Part shown: positions 41,788-49,709 of the stretch, in pieces
How the letters are laid out: every line of letters starts with the position of its first letter
Position numbering within the stretch: the stretch's first letter is position 1
Assembly: GCF_013364355.1 (NCBI RefSeq)
Contig: NZ_CP054931.1
Location: 3,883,501 to 3,947,500, forward strand
Direction of reading: 5' to 3'
DNA length: 64,000 nt
From: Stenotrophomonas sp. NA06056
GTDB taxonomy: Bacteria; Pseudomonadota; Gammaproteobacteria; Xanthomonadales; Xanthomonadaceae
Notes under the pieces: model-generated
What the model was told of the DNA's origin: nothing
The model's input: the letters and a program-made list of their open reading frames with translations, nothing else
Database searches by the model: none
Made by a program: the position numbers and the translations under genes

Positions 41788-42951
41788 TCAGTCCGGGGCA
41801 CGCAGGCGAGCCAGCAGGCTGACCAATACAAACAACAGGGCAACGGCAACGCCGTTGTGCGCCACTGCCACTTCCAGCGGCAGTGCAAGCTTCACATTGA
41901 GGATGCCGAGGGTGATCTGCAGCACCAGCAGCGCGACCAGGGCCGAGGCCCAGCCACGCATGCTCGGCAGCCGGAACAGGCGCAGGCCCAGCCACAGCAT
42001 GTAGACGGCAACGACAATCGCGAACAGGCGATGGGCCATCTGGATGGCGATGCGCGACGCACCGTCGAGCACGCCGCCTTCGTAGTCCACGCCAATGCCG
42101 CGCCACAGGGTGAAGCCCTCGGCGAAGTTGTGCTGCGGCCACCACTGGTTGGCGCAGCGCGGGAAGTTGTCCAGCGAGGCACTGCCGCCGCCGCACGCCA
42201 AGGCGGCGTAGTTGGCGCTGACCCAGCCGCCGAGCGCGATCTGGGTGACCAGCACCGCCACACCGATGCGCAGCAGCCACTTCAGCTTCGGTGCCTCGGC
42301 CAGGGTGATCGGCATGTGCGTTGCACGCCAGGCCATCCACACCAGCAGCGCGAACATCAGCATGCCGCCCAGCAGATGGCCCATCACCACGATGGGTTTG
42401 AGCAGCAGGGTCACCGTCCACATGCCCAGCAGGGCCTGGAAGATCACCACCGCCAGCGTCAGCAGCGCGGCGCGGGCCAGGTCGATGTTGCTCCAGCGCA
42501 GTGCCGCGATCAGCAGGATGGCTTCGCCGATCAGCGCCAGCGCGCTGGCGGTGCCATGCCATCCCATCATGTACAGCGGTATGCCGGCCGCCACCAGCAC
42601 GCAGGCGGTCACCACCGCCGTGCTTCCGAATCGTCGCTTGCGCGTAGCCAGCAGGGCCAGGGTCAGGATCTCGATGCCGAGCGCGCCGGCCAGGAAGCGG
42701 TGCACCTGCTCACGCCAGGCCTTGTGTGTTTCCAGCGGACGGATCTCCGCCGCCGGATGCCCGATGGTCTCTTCCACGTGCTGCGGCCATGTCGCCTGCC
42801 CATAGCAGGTCGGCCAGTCCGGGCAGCTCAGGCCGGCATCGGACAGGCGCACGAAGGCGCCGAACATGATCGTGCTCGCGGTCATGATCATGGCGAACCA
42901 CGCCAGGCGGTGGAAATTGCGGTGCAGCGCCGGACGCGCGGAAAGGCTCAT
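41788..42951 (-). CDS. ctaA: heme A synthase, COX15/CtaA family
   Basis: 387 residues with eight helices. Conserved features are [17 protein letters not shown] near the start, the His residues in the helices ([34 protein letters not shown]) that bind heme, and CPDWPTCYG Cys. It oxidises heme O to heme A for the aa3 oxidase. The ATG at 42951 is preferred to the TTG just before it. It lies between the SCO-like gene and ctaB, spaced by about 10 and 4 bases. Confidence 0.96.
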   Translation of the reverse strand: MSLSARPALHRNFHRLAWFAMIMTASTIMFGAFVRLSDAGLSCPDWPTCYGQATWPQHVEETIGHPAAEIRPLETHKAWREQVHRFLAGALGIEILTLALLATRKRRFGSTAVVTACVLVAAGIPLYMMGWHGTASALALIGEAILLIAALRWSNIDLARAALLTLAVVIFQALLGMWTVTLLLKPIVVMGHLLGGMLMFALLVWMAWRATHMPITLAEAPKLKWLLRIGVAVLVTQIALGGWVSANYAALACGGGSASLDNFPRCANQWWPQHNFAEGFTLWRGIGVDYEGGVLDGASRIAIQMAHRLFAIVVAVYMLWLGLRLFRLPSMRGWASALVALLVLQITLGILNVKLALPLEVAVAHNGVAVALLFVLVSLLARLRAPD

Positions 42952-42961
42952 CAAACGGGAC

Positions 42962-43531
42962 TCACTTCAGTTTCAGCAACGTGGCCATGTCCTTGCGCAG
43001 GCCGCCGAGATCGCTCCCGGGGGCATGACGCATGATCACGAAGCCGTTCGGATCGATCACGTAGACCGGCAGACCTGCCGGATCATCGACGCCGGGCAAC
43101 GCCGCGCGCAGGGCTGGCGACGGGGCCAGCGGCCGCAGCGCGGGCAGCGAGGCGATCGACGCCGGTGGCGTTCCCAGCCACAGGATCTCGACATTATCGG
43201 CGTTATGGCCGAACAGCTGCCACACCTTGCCCAGTCCCTGCGACAAAGTGACGCACTGCGCGTCGCAGGCACCGGCCGGTGCCACCAGCAGGCGCCACGT
43301 GCGCGCGTCGGGATTCCAGGGATAGGCCGCGCCATTGGCCAGCGTGGGCGGTTGCTGGCGCAGATCCACCGGCGGGTTCAGCAATTGCCCGCTGTTGCGA
43401 TGTGCGGTCGGCTGCCAGCCGGAGAAACGCAGGATGGCGGCCAGCGCCATCGCCCCGAAGAAAACGGCGAACAGCAGCACCAGGGTCCGGCGGCCGTTGC
43501 CGCGCGCCTGCGGGGAGGTAGCAGTGTTCAT
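42962..43531 (-). CDS. SCO-like membrane-anchored thioredoxin-fold copper protein
   Basis: 189 residues with one N-terminal helix (LVLLFAVFFGAMALAAILRF) and a periplasmic domain. A CxxxC pair (GACDAQC, Cys89 and Cys93) precedes a later His in FVIMRHAPG, the same set that binds copper in SCO1 and PrrC, though sequence is otherwise diverged. Position between surf1 and ctaA fits a role in copper delivery to oxidase. An ATG nine bases upstream (43540) is also possible. Confidence 0.78.
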   Translation of the reverse strand: MNTATSPQARGNGRRTLVLLFAVFFGAMALAAILRFSGWQPTAHRNSGQLLNPPVDLRQQPPTLANGAAYPWNPDARTWRLLVAPAGACDAQCVTLSQGLGKVWQLFGHNADNVEILWLGTPPASIASLPALRPLAPSPALRAALPGVDDPAGLPVYVIDPNGFVIMRHAPGSDLGGLRKDMATLLKLK

Positions 43532-43562
43532 GCGGGGCATTTTCTCATGGTTGGGAAAGGGA

Positions 43563-43585
43563 TGCCGGCCAGCGGCCGGCACTAC
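43563..43585 (-). repeat. SMAG palindrome forming a stop codon
   Basis: TGCCGGCC-AGC-GGCCGGCA with CTAC at 43582-43585; the TAG is the stop of surf1. Confidence 0.9.
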
Positions 43586-44298
43586 CGGGCAACGGGACGC
43601 CTTCTGCGCCATTCCAGCACCAGCGCCACCACCAGCACGGTCAGCGCCAGGCCGAACCACTGCACGGCGTAACCCAGGTGACGCTGCGGCGGCAGTGTGT
43701 TCGGCAGCAGGTCGAGATCGCGCTCATCGCCGAACGGCAACGCCGGGTCCAGCCGCAGCACGCGGTCGGGCAACGACGGCAGGCCCAGCGCAGCGGCGAG
43801 GCCATCGGCGGGAAGGCGACTGGCGAGCCAACGGCCAGCAACATCGGTGGTGGTGAACGCCGGGCCCAGCGCCAGCCCGGCCGAGGGAGGCGGCGCCAAC
43901 AGGCCACGTACGTCCACCGGCGACGGCGGTGCCGGCACCACCGGCAACCTGCGGTCGGGCGGCAGCGCGCGCCAGCCCAGGTCCACCAGCAACACGCTGC
44001 CCGCATCACTGCGGAACGGACGATAGATTTTCACTCCGGCGCGACCGTGGCGGGTCTGGTTGTCCAGCAGCACCACGCCCGGCAGAAAGCGGCCGTGATC
44101 GGCCACGCCATGCAGCGCGCCCTGCGCGGACAGTGCCTGCGCCAACGGCATCGCCTGCGCCACCGCCGGGCCCTGTGCATCCAGCAGCGCCTGTTTGGCG
44201 TGCATCCGCTGCAGCTGCCAGAGCCCAAGCGCAGTGAATCCGGCCATTGCCAGCACGGCCATCAGCCATCCGATCAGGCGCGTGTGCTGGCGCATCAT
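43582..44298 (-). CDS. SURF1 family oxidase biogenesis protein
   Basis: 238 residues. Two helices bracket a periplasmic domain: MAVLAMAGFTALGLWQLQRM at the start and YAVQWFGLALTVLVVALVLEW at the end, the SURF1 layout. Conserved positions include GLWQLQR, VLLDNQT and HLGYAVQWF. SURF1 handles heme A insertion into subunit I. ATGs at 44298 and 44295 are both possible. The stop codon is part of a SMAG core, so the C-terminal residues (RRRRPVAR) may be shaped by the repeat. Confidence 0.9.
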   Translation of the reverse strand: MMRQHTRLIGWLMAVLAMAGFTALGLWQLQRMHAKQALLDAQGPAVAQAMPLAQALSAQGALHGVADHGRFLPGVVLLDNQTRHGRAGVKIYRPFRSDAGSVLLVDLGWRALPPDRRLPVVPAPPSPVDVRGLLAPPPSAGLALGPAFTTTDVAGRWLASRLPADGLAAALGLPSLPDRVLRLDPALPFGDERDLDLLPNTLPPQRHLGYAVQWFGLALTVLVVALVLEWRRRRPVAR

Positions 44299-44355
44299 GA
44301 CAAGTCCGCGCAAACGCGGTCAGATAGGCGCATCCACCCTGCCCTCGAGCCGCGC

Positions 44356-44574
44356 ATGAGTGATTCGCTGAAGACCCTGCTGGTAGTCGCGTTTCTGATC
44401 GTCATCGTCTGGAATCTGGGCGCCGGCCTGTATTACCTGCTGGTGGACCGCGGCCAGACCAAGCGCACGGTCAATGCACTGACCCGCCGCATCGGAGTGT
44501 CGGTGGCGTTGATCGTACTGGTGATCGTGTGCATCTACATGGGCTGGATCAAACCGCACGGCATCGGCGGCTGA
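44356..44574 (+). CDS. DUF2909-type twin-transmembrane small protein
   Basis: 72 residues with two helices (TLLVVAFLIVIVWNLGAGLYYLLVD and VSVALIVLVIVCIYMGWI). This twin-transmembrane family is often found next to coxC and surf1 in proteobacteria, which is the case here, though it is on the opposite strand. Its function is unknown. It starts 57 bases from the surf1 start in a divergent arrangement. Confidence 0.85.
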   Translation: MSDSLKTLLVVAFLIVIVWNLGAGLYYLLVDRGQTKRTVNALTRRIGVSVALIVLVIVCIYMGWIKPHGIGG

Positions 44575-44593
44575 CGCCACATCACACCAGGCA

Positions 44594-44619
44594 GCGTCGG
44601 CGGTTGCAGCTGCCGACGC
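44594..44619. terminator. hairpin between convergent small gene and coxC
   Basis: GCGTCGGC/GCCGACGC stem with a 10-base loop. No T-run on either side, so a weak or factor-dependent terminator at most. Confidence 0.35.
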
Positions 44620-44627
44620 CTGCGTGG

Positions 44628-45503
44628 TCAAAGCACGTAGACGAACAGGAACAGCATCAGCCACACCACGTCGACGAAGTGCCAGTACCACGCGGCTGCT
44701 TCGAAAGCGAAATGGTTGTCGCGGGTGAAATGCCCCTTTGCCGAGCGCAGCCACATCACGATCAGCATGATCGTGCCCAGCAGCACGTGTGCGCCGTGGA
44801 AACCGGTCAGCATGAAGAAGGTGGAGCCGTAGATGCCCGAGCCGAGCGTCAGGTTCAGTTCCTTGTAGGCGTGGATGTACTCCTCCGCCTGCAGCGTCAG
44901 GAAGCCCAGGCCGAGCAGTACGGTCAGGCCCAGCCAGGTCAGCAGCTGGCGACGCTTGCCCGCCTTCAGCGCATGGTGGGCGATGGTCAGGGTCACGCCC
45001 GAGGTCAGCAGGATCAGCGTATTGATCAGCGGCAGGCCCCAGGCCGGAATGGTCTGGAACGCGCCACCGATCGCTGCCGGGCCGTTGGTCGGCCAGCCAG
45101 CCGAATAGCCCTGCCACAGCAGCTCGTTGGTCATCACCCCGCGCCCTTCGCCGCTCAACCACGACAGGCCGAGGTGGCGGGTGTAGAACAGCGCACCGAA
45201 GAAGGCACCGAAGAACATCACTTCGGAGAAGATGAACCAGACCATCCCCATCCGGAACGAACCGTCCACCTGCCGGTTGTAGTTGCCGGCCTGCGACTCG
45301 CGCACCACATCGCTGAACCACCAGAACAGGGTCAGCACCAGCATCGCCACGCCGATGTAGAAGGTCCAGCGGCCCCAGCTGGCGTCATTGAGCCAGCTGG
45401 CCACGCCGACCATGGTCACCATCATCGCGATGGAACCGACGAACGGCCATTTGCTCTGGGCCGGAACGAAGTACACGTTGGCGTCGGTAGGTGTCTGGGC
45501 CAT
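44628..45503 (-). CDS. coxC: cytochrome c oxidase subunit III
   Basis: 291 residues with seven helices. Typical blocks: YFVPAQSKWPFVGSIAMM at the start, EVMFFGAFFGALFYTR, LILLTSGVTLTIAHHAL, and AYKELNLTLGSGIYGSTFFMLTGFHGAHVLLG near the end (family residues HALK and GFHGAHV). It stabilises the aa3 core. The ATG at 45503 (MAQTPTDANVYF) is preferred to a longer frame. It follows ctaG by 14 bases. Confidence 0.97.
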   Translation of the reverse strand: MAQTPTDANVYFVPAQSKWPFVGSIAMMVTMVGVASWLNDASWGRWTFYIGVAMLVLTLFWWFSDVVRESQAGNYNRQVDGSFRMGMVWFIFSEVMFFGAFFGALFYTRHLGLSWLSGEGRGVMTNELLWQGYSAGWPTNGPAAIGGAFQTIPAWGLPLINTLILLTSGVTLTIAHHALKAGKRRQLLTWLGLTVLLGLGFLTLQAEEYIHAYKELNLTLGSGIYGSTFFMLTGFHGAHVLLGTIMLIVMWLRSAKGHFTRDNHFAFEAAAWYWHFVDVVWLMLFLFVYVL

Positions 45504-45517
45504 GGTCGGTATCCGGG

Positions 45518-46108
45518 TCAGGGAGCAGCGTGGGCGCCTTCCGAGGTGGCGGCCGGAGCCAGCCGATCGGACAACGCATCGTTGCGGTAGAAGGTGTAGG
45601 ACAAGGTGATCGTCCGGATCTCCGGCGGCAGGTCCGGATCGACGATGAAGCGCACCGGCATATCGCGCTTCTCGCCGGCCTGCAGCGTCTGCGCAGTGAA
45701 GCAGAAGCACTCGGTCTTGCTGAAGAACCCTGACGCGCGCGCCGGTGCCACCGAAGGCACTGCGCTGCCGACCACGGCCTGCTGGCTGTCGTTGCGGGCG
45801 AAGTACAGCGCCTCGTTGAGCTCACCAGGCACCACATCCATGGTCAGCTGCTCGGGATGGAACGACCACGGCAGCCGTGAATTGACCCCGCCATCGAATT
45901 CCACCCGCACCGTGCGCTTGCCACTGGCGGCACCGGTGCTGGCTTCGCCGCCCGGGCCACGCTCCAGGCGCACGCCGAACACTTTTTCGCAGGCGATGCG
46001 ATACAGCGGCACCAGCGAGAACGTCAGCAGGAACACCACTACTGCAACGCCAATCAAGCGCGGCAGGCCGGCGCTGCGTGACGGAGCGGTGGCCGGCGTT
46101 TCGCTCAT
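45518..46108 (-). CDS. ctaG: cytochrome c oxidase assembly protein CtaG/Cox11
   Basis: 196 residues with one N-terminal helix ([25 protein letters not shown]) and a periplasmic beta domain. The copper site [14 protein letters not shown] is present, as are [15 protein letters not shown] and [12 protein letters not shown]. CtaG inserts the CuB copper into subunit I. Its ATG overlaps the TGA of the small upstream gene (ATGA), so translation is coupled. Confidence 0.96.
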   Translation of the reverse strand: MSETPATAPSRSAGLPRLIGVAVVVFLLTFSLVPLYRIACEKVFGVRLERGPGGEASTGAASGKRTVRVEFDGGVNSRLPWSFHPEQLTMDVVPGELNEALYFARNDSQQAVVGSAVPSVAPARASGFFSKTECFCFTAQTLQAGEKRDMPVRFIVDPDLPPEIRTITLSYTFYRNDALSDRLAPAATSEGAHAAP

Positions 46109-46317
46109 CGACCGATCACGCCGCTGAGGATGAAACCGACGTAGACCAGCACAGCGATCGCGCCCACCCACAACGCGGTGCGCTTGGCGCGCTGACGCTG
46201 CAGCTCGATGCCGTGGATCTGGCTGTCGCTCGGGTAGAGCCGAGCCATGCTCGGCTGCTTTTCGTCAGCCGAGCATGGCTCGGCTCTACAGGTCTGCAGC
46301 GGGCTCTCGTTATGCAT
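46105..46317 (-). CDS. small oxidase-cluster membrane protein interrupted by a SMAG dimer
   Basis: 70 residues. The C-terminal half has a single helix ([22 protein letters not shown]) after a basic segment RQRAKR, as in the small assembly-type proteins found between coxA and ctaG. The first nine residues (MHNESPLQT) are followed by about 19 residues encoded by the SMAG dimer (CRAEPC...MARLY), and then [12 protein letters not shown]. The stop overlaps the ctaG start. An internal ATG at about 46252, in the dimer, could also be used. Confidence 0.6.
   Translation of the reverse strand: MHNESPLQTCRAEPCSADEKQPSMARLYPSDSQIHGIELQRQRAKRTALWVGAIAVLVYVGFILSGVIGR
46234..46289. repeat. SMAG inverted dimer within a reading frame
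   Basis: Elements 46234-46256 (+) and 46267-46289 (-) with AGCCGAGC arms and opposite GTAG cores, 10 bases apart; together they would form one long hairpin. The dimer length keeps the minus-strand frame open. Confidence 0.92.
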
Positions 46318-46325
46318 GCCCCACC

Positions 46326-47933
46326 TCAATGCGTGATGTCGTCGTGAGCCAGGTCACCCGGGCGGATGGTCGGCGGCGTAGTGAAGGTGTGCGCCGGTGC
46401 CGGCGACGGCAGCGTCCACTCCAGGCCGCGCGCACCTTCCCAGCTGCGTGCTTCGGCCTTCTCGCCGTTGCGCAGCGAGGACAGCAGGATCGCGGCCATC
46501 ATGAACGGCGTGGCGAACATGCCGAATGCGCCGATCGAGCTGATCAGGTTCCAGTCGGCGAACGCCACCGAGTAATCGGGAATGCGCCGCGGCATGCCGG
46601 CCAGGCCCAGGAAGTGCTGCGGGAAGAACAGCAGGTTGACGAACACGATCGACCACCAGAAATGCACCTTGGCCCACTTCTCGCTGTACATGCGCCCGGT
46701 CCACTTCGGCCACCAGTAGTACACCGCCGCAATCAGTGCGAACACTGCGCCGGTCACCAGCACGTAGTGGAAGTGGGCAACCACGAAGTAAGTGTCGTGA
46801 TACTGGAAGTCGGCGGCCACGATCGCCAGCATCAGGCCGGAGAAGCCGCCGATGGTGAACAGGATGACGAACGCCACCGACCACAGCATCGGGGCTTCGA
46901 ACGTGAGCGAGCCACGCCACATGGTGCTGACCCAGTTGAACACCTTCACCCCGGTCGGGATGGAGATCAGCATCGTGGCGAACATGAAGTAGATCTCGCC
47001 ACCCAGCGGCATGCCCACGGTGAACATGTGGTGGGCCCAGACAATGAACGACAGGAACGCGATCGCCGCGGTGGCGTAGACCATCGCCTGGTAGCCGAAC
47101 AGCGGCTTGCGGCTGAAGGTCGGGATGATCTCGCTGACCACGCCGAAGGCGGGCAGGATCATGATGTAGACCTCGGGATGGCCGAAGAACCAGAAGATGT
47201 GCTGGAACATCACCGGGTCGCCACCACCGGCCGCATTGAAGAAGCTGGTGCCGAAGAACTTGTCGGTCAGCAGCATCGTCACCGCACCGGCCAGCACCGG
47301 CATCACCGCGATCAGCAGGAACGCAGTGATCAGCCAGGCCCAGCAGAAGATCGGCATCTTCAGCAGGTCGATGCCGGGCGCACGCATGTTGAGCACGGTG
47401 GCGATGATGTTGATCGCGCCCATGATCGAGCTGATGCCGGCGACGTGGATGGCGAACACGGTGAACGCGACGTTGTAGCCGCCCTGCAGCGACAGCGGCG
47501 GGTACAGCGTCCAGCCGCCGGCCGGCGCGCCACCGGGCAGCAGGAAGGTCAGCAGCAGCAGGCTGAAGGCCACCGGCAACAGCCAGAACGACCAGTTGTT
47601 CATGCGCGGCAGCGCCATGTCCGGCGCGCCGATCTGCAGCGGGATCATCCAGTTGGCCAGGCCGACGAAGGCCGGCATCACGCCGCCGAAGATCATCACC
47701 AGCGCGTGCACGGTGGTCAGCTGGTTGAAGATTTCCGGGCGGATGTACTGGATGCCGGGCTGGGCCAGTTCCAGCCGGATCAGCACGCTCATGAACGCGC
47801 CGATGACGAACATGATGAAGCTGAAACCCAGGTACAGCGTGCCGATGTCCTTGTGGTTGGTCGAGAAGAACCAACGCTCGAAGAAGCTCTGCGGATGATG
47901 GTGATCGTCGTGCCCAACTGCCGAGTGCGCCAT
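46326..47933 (-). CDS. coxA: cytochrome c oxidase subunit I
   Basis: 535 residues with 12 helices. Metal ligands and channel residues are present: TVHALVMIFGG (heme a His), WFFGHPEVYIM (CuB His and the crosslinked Tyr), VWAHHMFTVGM (two CuB His) and VVAHFHYVLVTG (heme a3 His). It is an A-type (aa3) oxidase with the GHPEVYI K-channel motif. The start at 47933 (MAHSAVGHDDHHHPQSF) fits; a longer frame would extend 46 codons. It follows coxB by 61 bases. Confidence 0.98.
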   Translation of the reverse strand: MAHSAVGHDDHHHPQSFFERWFFSTNHKDIGTLYLGFSFIMFVIGAFMSVLIRLELAQPGIQYIRPEIFNQLTTVHALVMIFGGVMPAFVGLANWMIPLQIGAPDMALPRMNNWSFWLLPVAFSLLLLTFLLPGGAPAGGWTLYPPLSLQGGYNVAFTVFAIHVAGISSIMGAINIIATVLNMRAPGIDLLKMPIFCWAWLITAFLLIAVMPVLAGAVTMLLTDKFFGTSFFNAAGGGDPVMFQHIFWFFGHPEVYIMILPAFGVVSEIIPTFSRKPLFGYQAMVYATAAIAFLSFIVWAHHMFTVGMPLGGEIYFMFATMLISIPTGVKVFNWVSTMWRGSLTFEAPMLWSVAFVILFTIGGFSGLMLAIVAADFQYHDTYFVVAHFHYVLVTGAVFALIAAVYYWWPKWTGRMYSEKWAKVHFWWSIVFVNLLFFPQHFLGLAGMPRRIPDYSVAFADWNLISSIGAFGMFATPFMMAAILLSSLRNGEKAEARSWEGARGLEWTLPSPAPAHTFTTPPTIRPGDLAHDDITH

Positions 47934-47994
47934 TGCAAAACACCTCTCAGGATCGGTTGTCGCCGCGGCCGCGACACGGCCGCGGACAGTTACA

Positions 47995-48948
47995 TCAGGC
48001 TCCGCTGGCCGCCGCGGCAGGCGCGTTGCCGGCCTCGGCGGCGGCCGGTGCTGCTGGCTGCGGCGTTTCACCGGCAGGCGCGGTGGGTTCGGCGGGCGCG
48101 GCAGGCGTCACCGGTGCAGGCGCCGGTTTGCGCTGCGCCAGCCACTGCTTGAAGTCCTCTTTGGACACCGCCTCGACCACGATCGGCATGAAGCCATGGT
48201 CCTTGCCGCACAGCTCCGCGCACTGGCCGCGGTAGACGCCGGGCTGCTCGATGCTGGTCCAGGCTTCGTTGATGAAGCCCGGAATCGCGTCCTGCTTCCA
48301 GCCCAGCGCCGGCACCCACCAGGCGTGGATCACATCGTCGGAGGTGATGACGAAGCGCACCTTGGTGTCCACCGGCAGTACCAGCCGGTTGTCGACATCC
48401 AGCAGGTAGTGCGGATGGCTCTCGCGGGTCGGCACCTTGCCACTCTGCCGCATGCGGTCGGACTCGCGGTCCAGGCGGCTGGTGAAGGTCACGTTCTCGC
48501 CCAGGTACTCGTACTTCCACATCCACTGGTAGCCGGTGACCTTGACCGTCATCTCGGCATCGCGGGTGTCGTACATCTTGATCAGGTTGGCCGTGGCCGG
48601 CCACGCCATCACCACCAGGATGATCACCGGGATCACCGTCCAGATCACCTCGGCCTTGGTGTTGTGGCTGAAGGTGGCGGCGACCGCGCCCTTGGACTTG
48701 CGGAACTTGAACATCGCGTAGGCCATGGCGCCGAACACGATCACGCCGATCACCGTACAGACGATCAGCGAGAGGTTGTTCGACTCCCAGGCCAGGCGCG
48801 AGGTCTGGGTCACCCCCTTGCCCATGTTCAACTGCCACGGCTTTGGATCGGCCGCCTGGGCCAGCGCCGTCCCCGGCATCGACAGCAGGGCCCCCATCGC
48901 GGCGGCCATTGCAACGCACTTCGTGCCCCACCCTCTGCTTTGCTTCAT
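47995..48948 (-). CDS. coxB: cytochrome c oxidase subunit II
   Basis: 317 residues. Signal peptide (MAAAMGALLSMPGTALAQA), two helices, and a periplasmic cupredoxin domain with the CuA site (CAELCGKDHGFMP plus the earlier His in VIHAWWVPALG). The C-terminal 45 residues are an Ala/Pro-rich tail not seen in short homologues and without a heme motif (no CxxCH), so it is a plain subunit II. It is the first catalytic gene of the cluster after the DUF2244 gene. Confidence 0.97.
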   Translation of the reverse strand: MKQSRGWGTKCVAMAAAMGALLSMPGTALAQAADPKPWQLNMGKGVTQTSRLAWESNNLSLIVCTVIGVIVFGAMAYAMFKFRKSKGAVAATFSHNTKAEVIWTVIPVIILVVMAWPATANLIKMYDTRDAEMTVKVTGYQWMWKYEYLGENVTFTSRLDRESDRMRQSGKVPTRESHPHYLLDVDNRLVLPVDTKVRFVITSDDVIHAWWVPALGWKQDAIPGFINEAWTSIEQPGVYRGQCAELCGKDHGFMPIVVEAVSKEDFKQWLAQRKPAPAPVTPAAPAEPTAPAGETPQPAAPAAAEAGNAPAAAASGA

Positions 48949-48959
48949 TGCCTAGACCC

Positions 48960-49436
48960 TTAGCGTCGTCGGTTGCCGCCATCGCTGGCGGCGAGCAAAT
49001 CTTCAAGCGTTTCAACAAGCGTTTGACGTTCGGCCGGCGCGAGGAAACTCCCCACCTCCACCTGCCGGCCGCTGGATGCCAGCCGGACCCTCTGGTCGTC
49101 GGTGAGCAGGCGCACCCAGTGCGGGTGGGCCCGGAACACCGGCGATCCACCGGCTACGGGGATGACCTCCACGTACGCCGGCACTACCCGGATCTCCTCC
49201 TGCCGTTCACCGCTGCGCCACAACGCGCGCAACGCAGCTGCCAGCAACAGGCTGTACAGCAGCGCGAACAGGGGGGCGAATGCGTTGCCGGCCACCCACC
49301 CGAAGGCGGACACCAGCCACATCACTCCCGACAACACAGCAAACAACAGGACGAACTGCCGGGCATCGAGCGCCCGTGGGGGACGCAGTCGCAGCTGCGT
49401 ACCTGACCCATCCGGAGCTGTAAGCACCTCGATCAT
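48960..49436 (-). CDS. DUF2244 membrane protein
   Basis: 158 residues with two central helices (QFVLLFAVLSGVMWLVSAFGWV and FAPLFALLYSLLLAAALRALW). Flanking soluble parts match DUF2244 (RPPRALDARQF, VRLASSGRQVEVGSFLAPAER). Function unknown; the family is frequently found at the head of cox operons, as here, 11 bases before coxB. The start at 49436 (MIEVLTAPD) fits; a longer in-frame extension lacks support. Confidence 0.87.
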   Translation of the reverse strand: MIEVLTAPDGSGTQLRLRPPRALDARQFVLLFAVLSGVMWLVSAFGWVAGNAFAPLFALLYSLLLAAALRALWRSGERQEEIRVVPAYVEVIPVAGGSPVFRAHPHWVRLLTDDQRVRLASSGRQVEVGSFLAPAERQTLVETLEDLLAASDGGNRRR

Positions 49437-49709
49437 GTCGCAACCGCGTTCCTGCCGCGGGAAACGTCTCGATGGTAGCCCTGCCCTCTCGCCAGTAGCA
49501 AGGGTGCATTCACACTTTTTCCGATGCTGCAACACAGCATGACCTCAACGGCACGGATGACGAATTCGGCACAAAACAGCCCGACTTTGCTGAACACGCT
49601 GAATCCACCACCGCTAGGGGCTATCAGCATTCATGAAGGTGGCTGCGCGGGCCTTCCTGAAGTCGAAAAAATGATTAAAATCGCCAAGTTTTCCACTGGC
49701 CGGACCGGC

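Noticed and set aside
44594..44619. Strong rho-independent terminator of coxC
   Set aside because: A stem exists but there is no T-tract, so it is kept only as a low-confidence hairpin.
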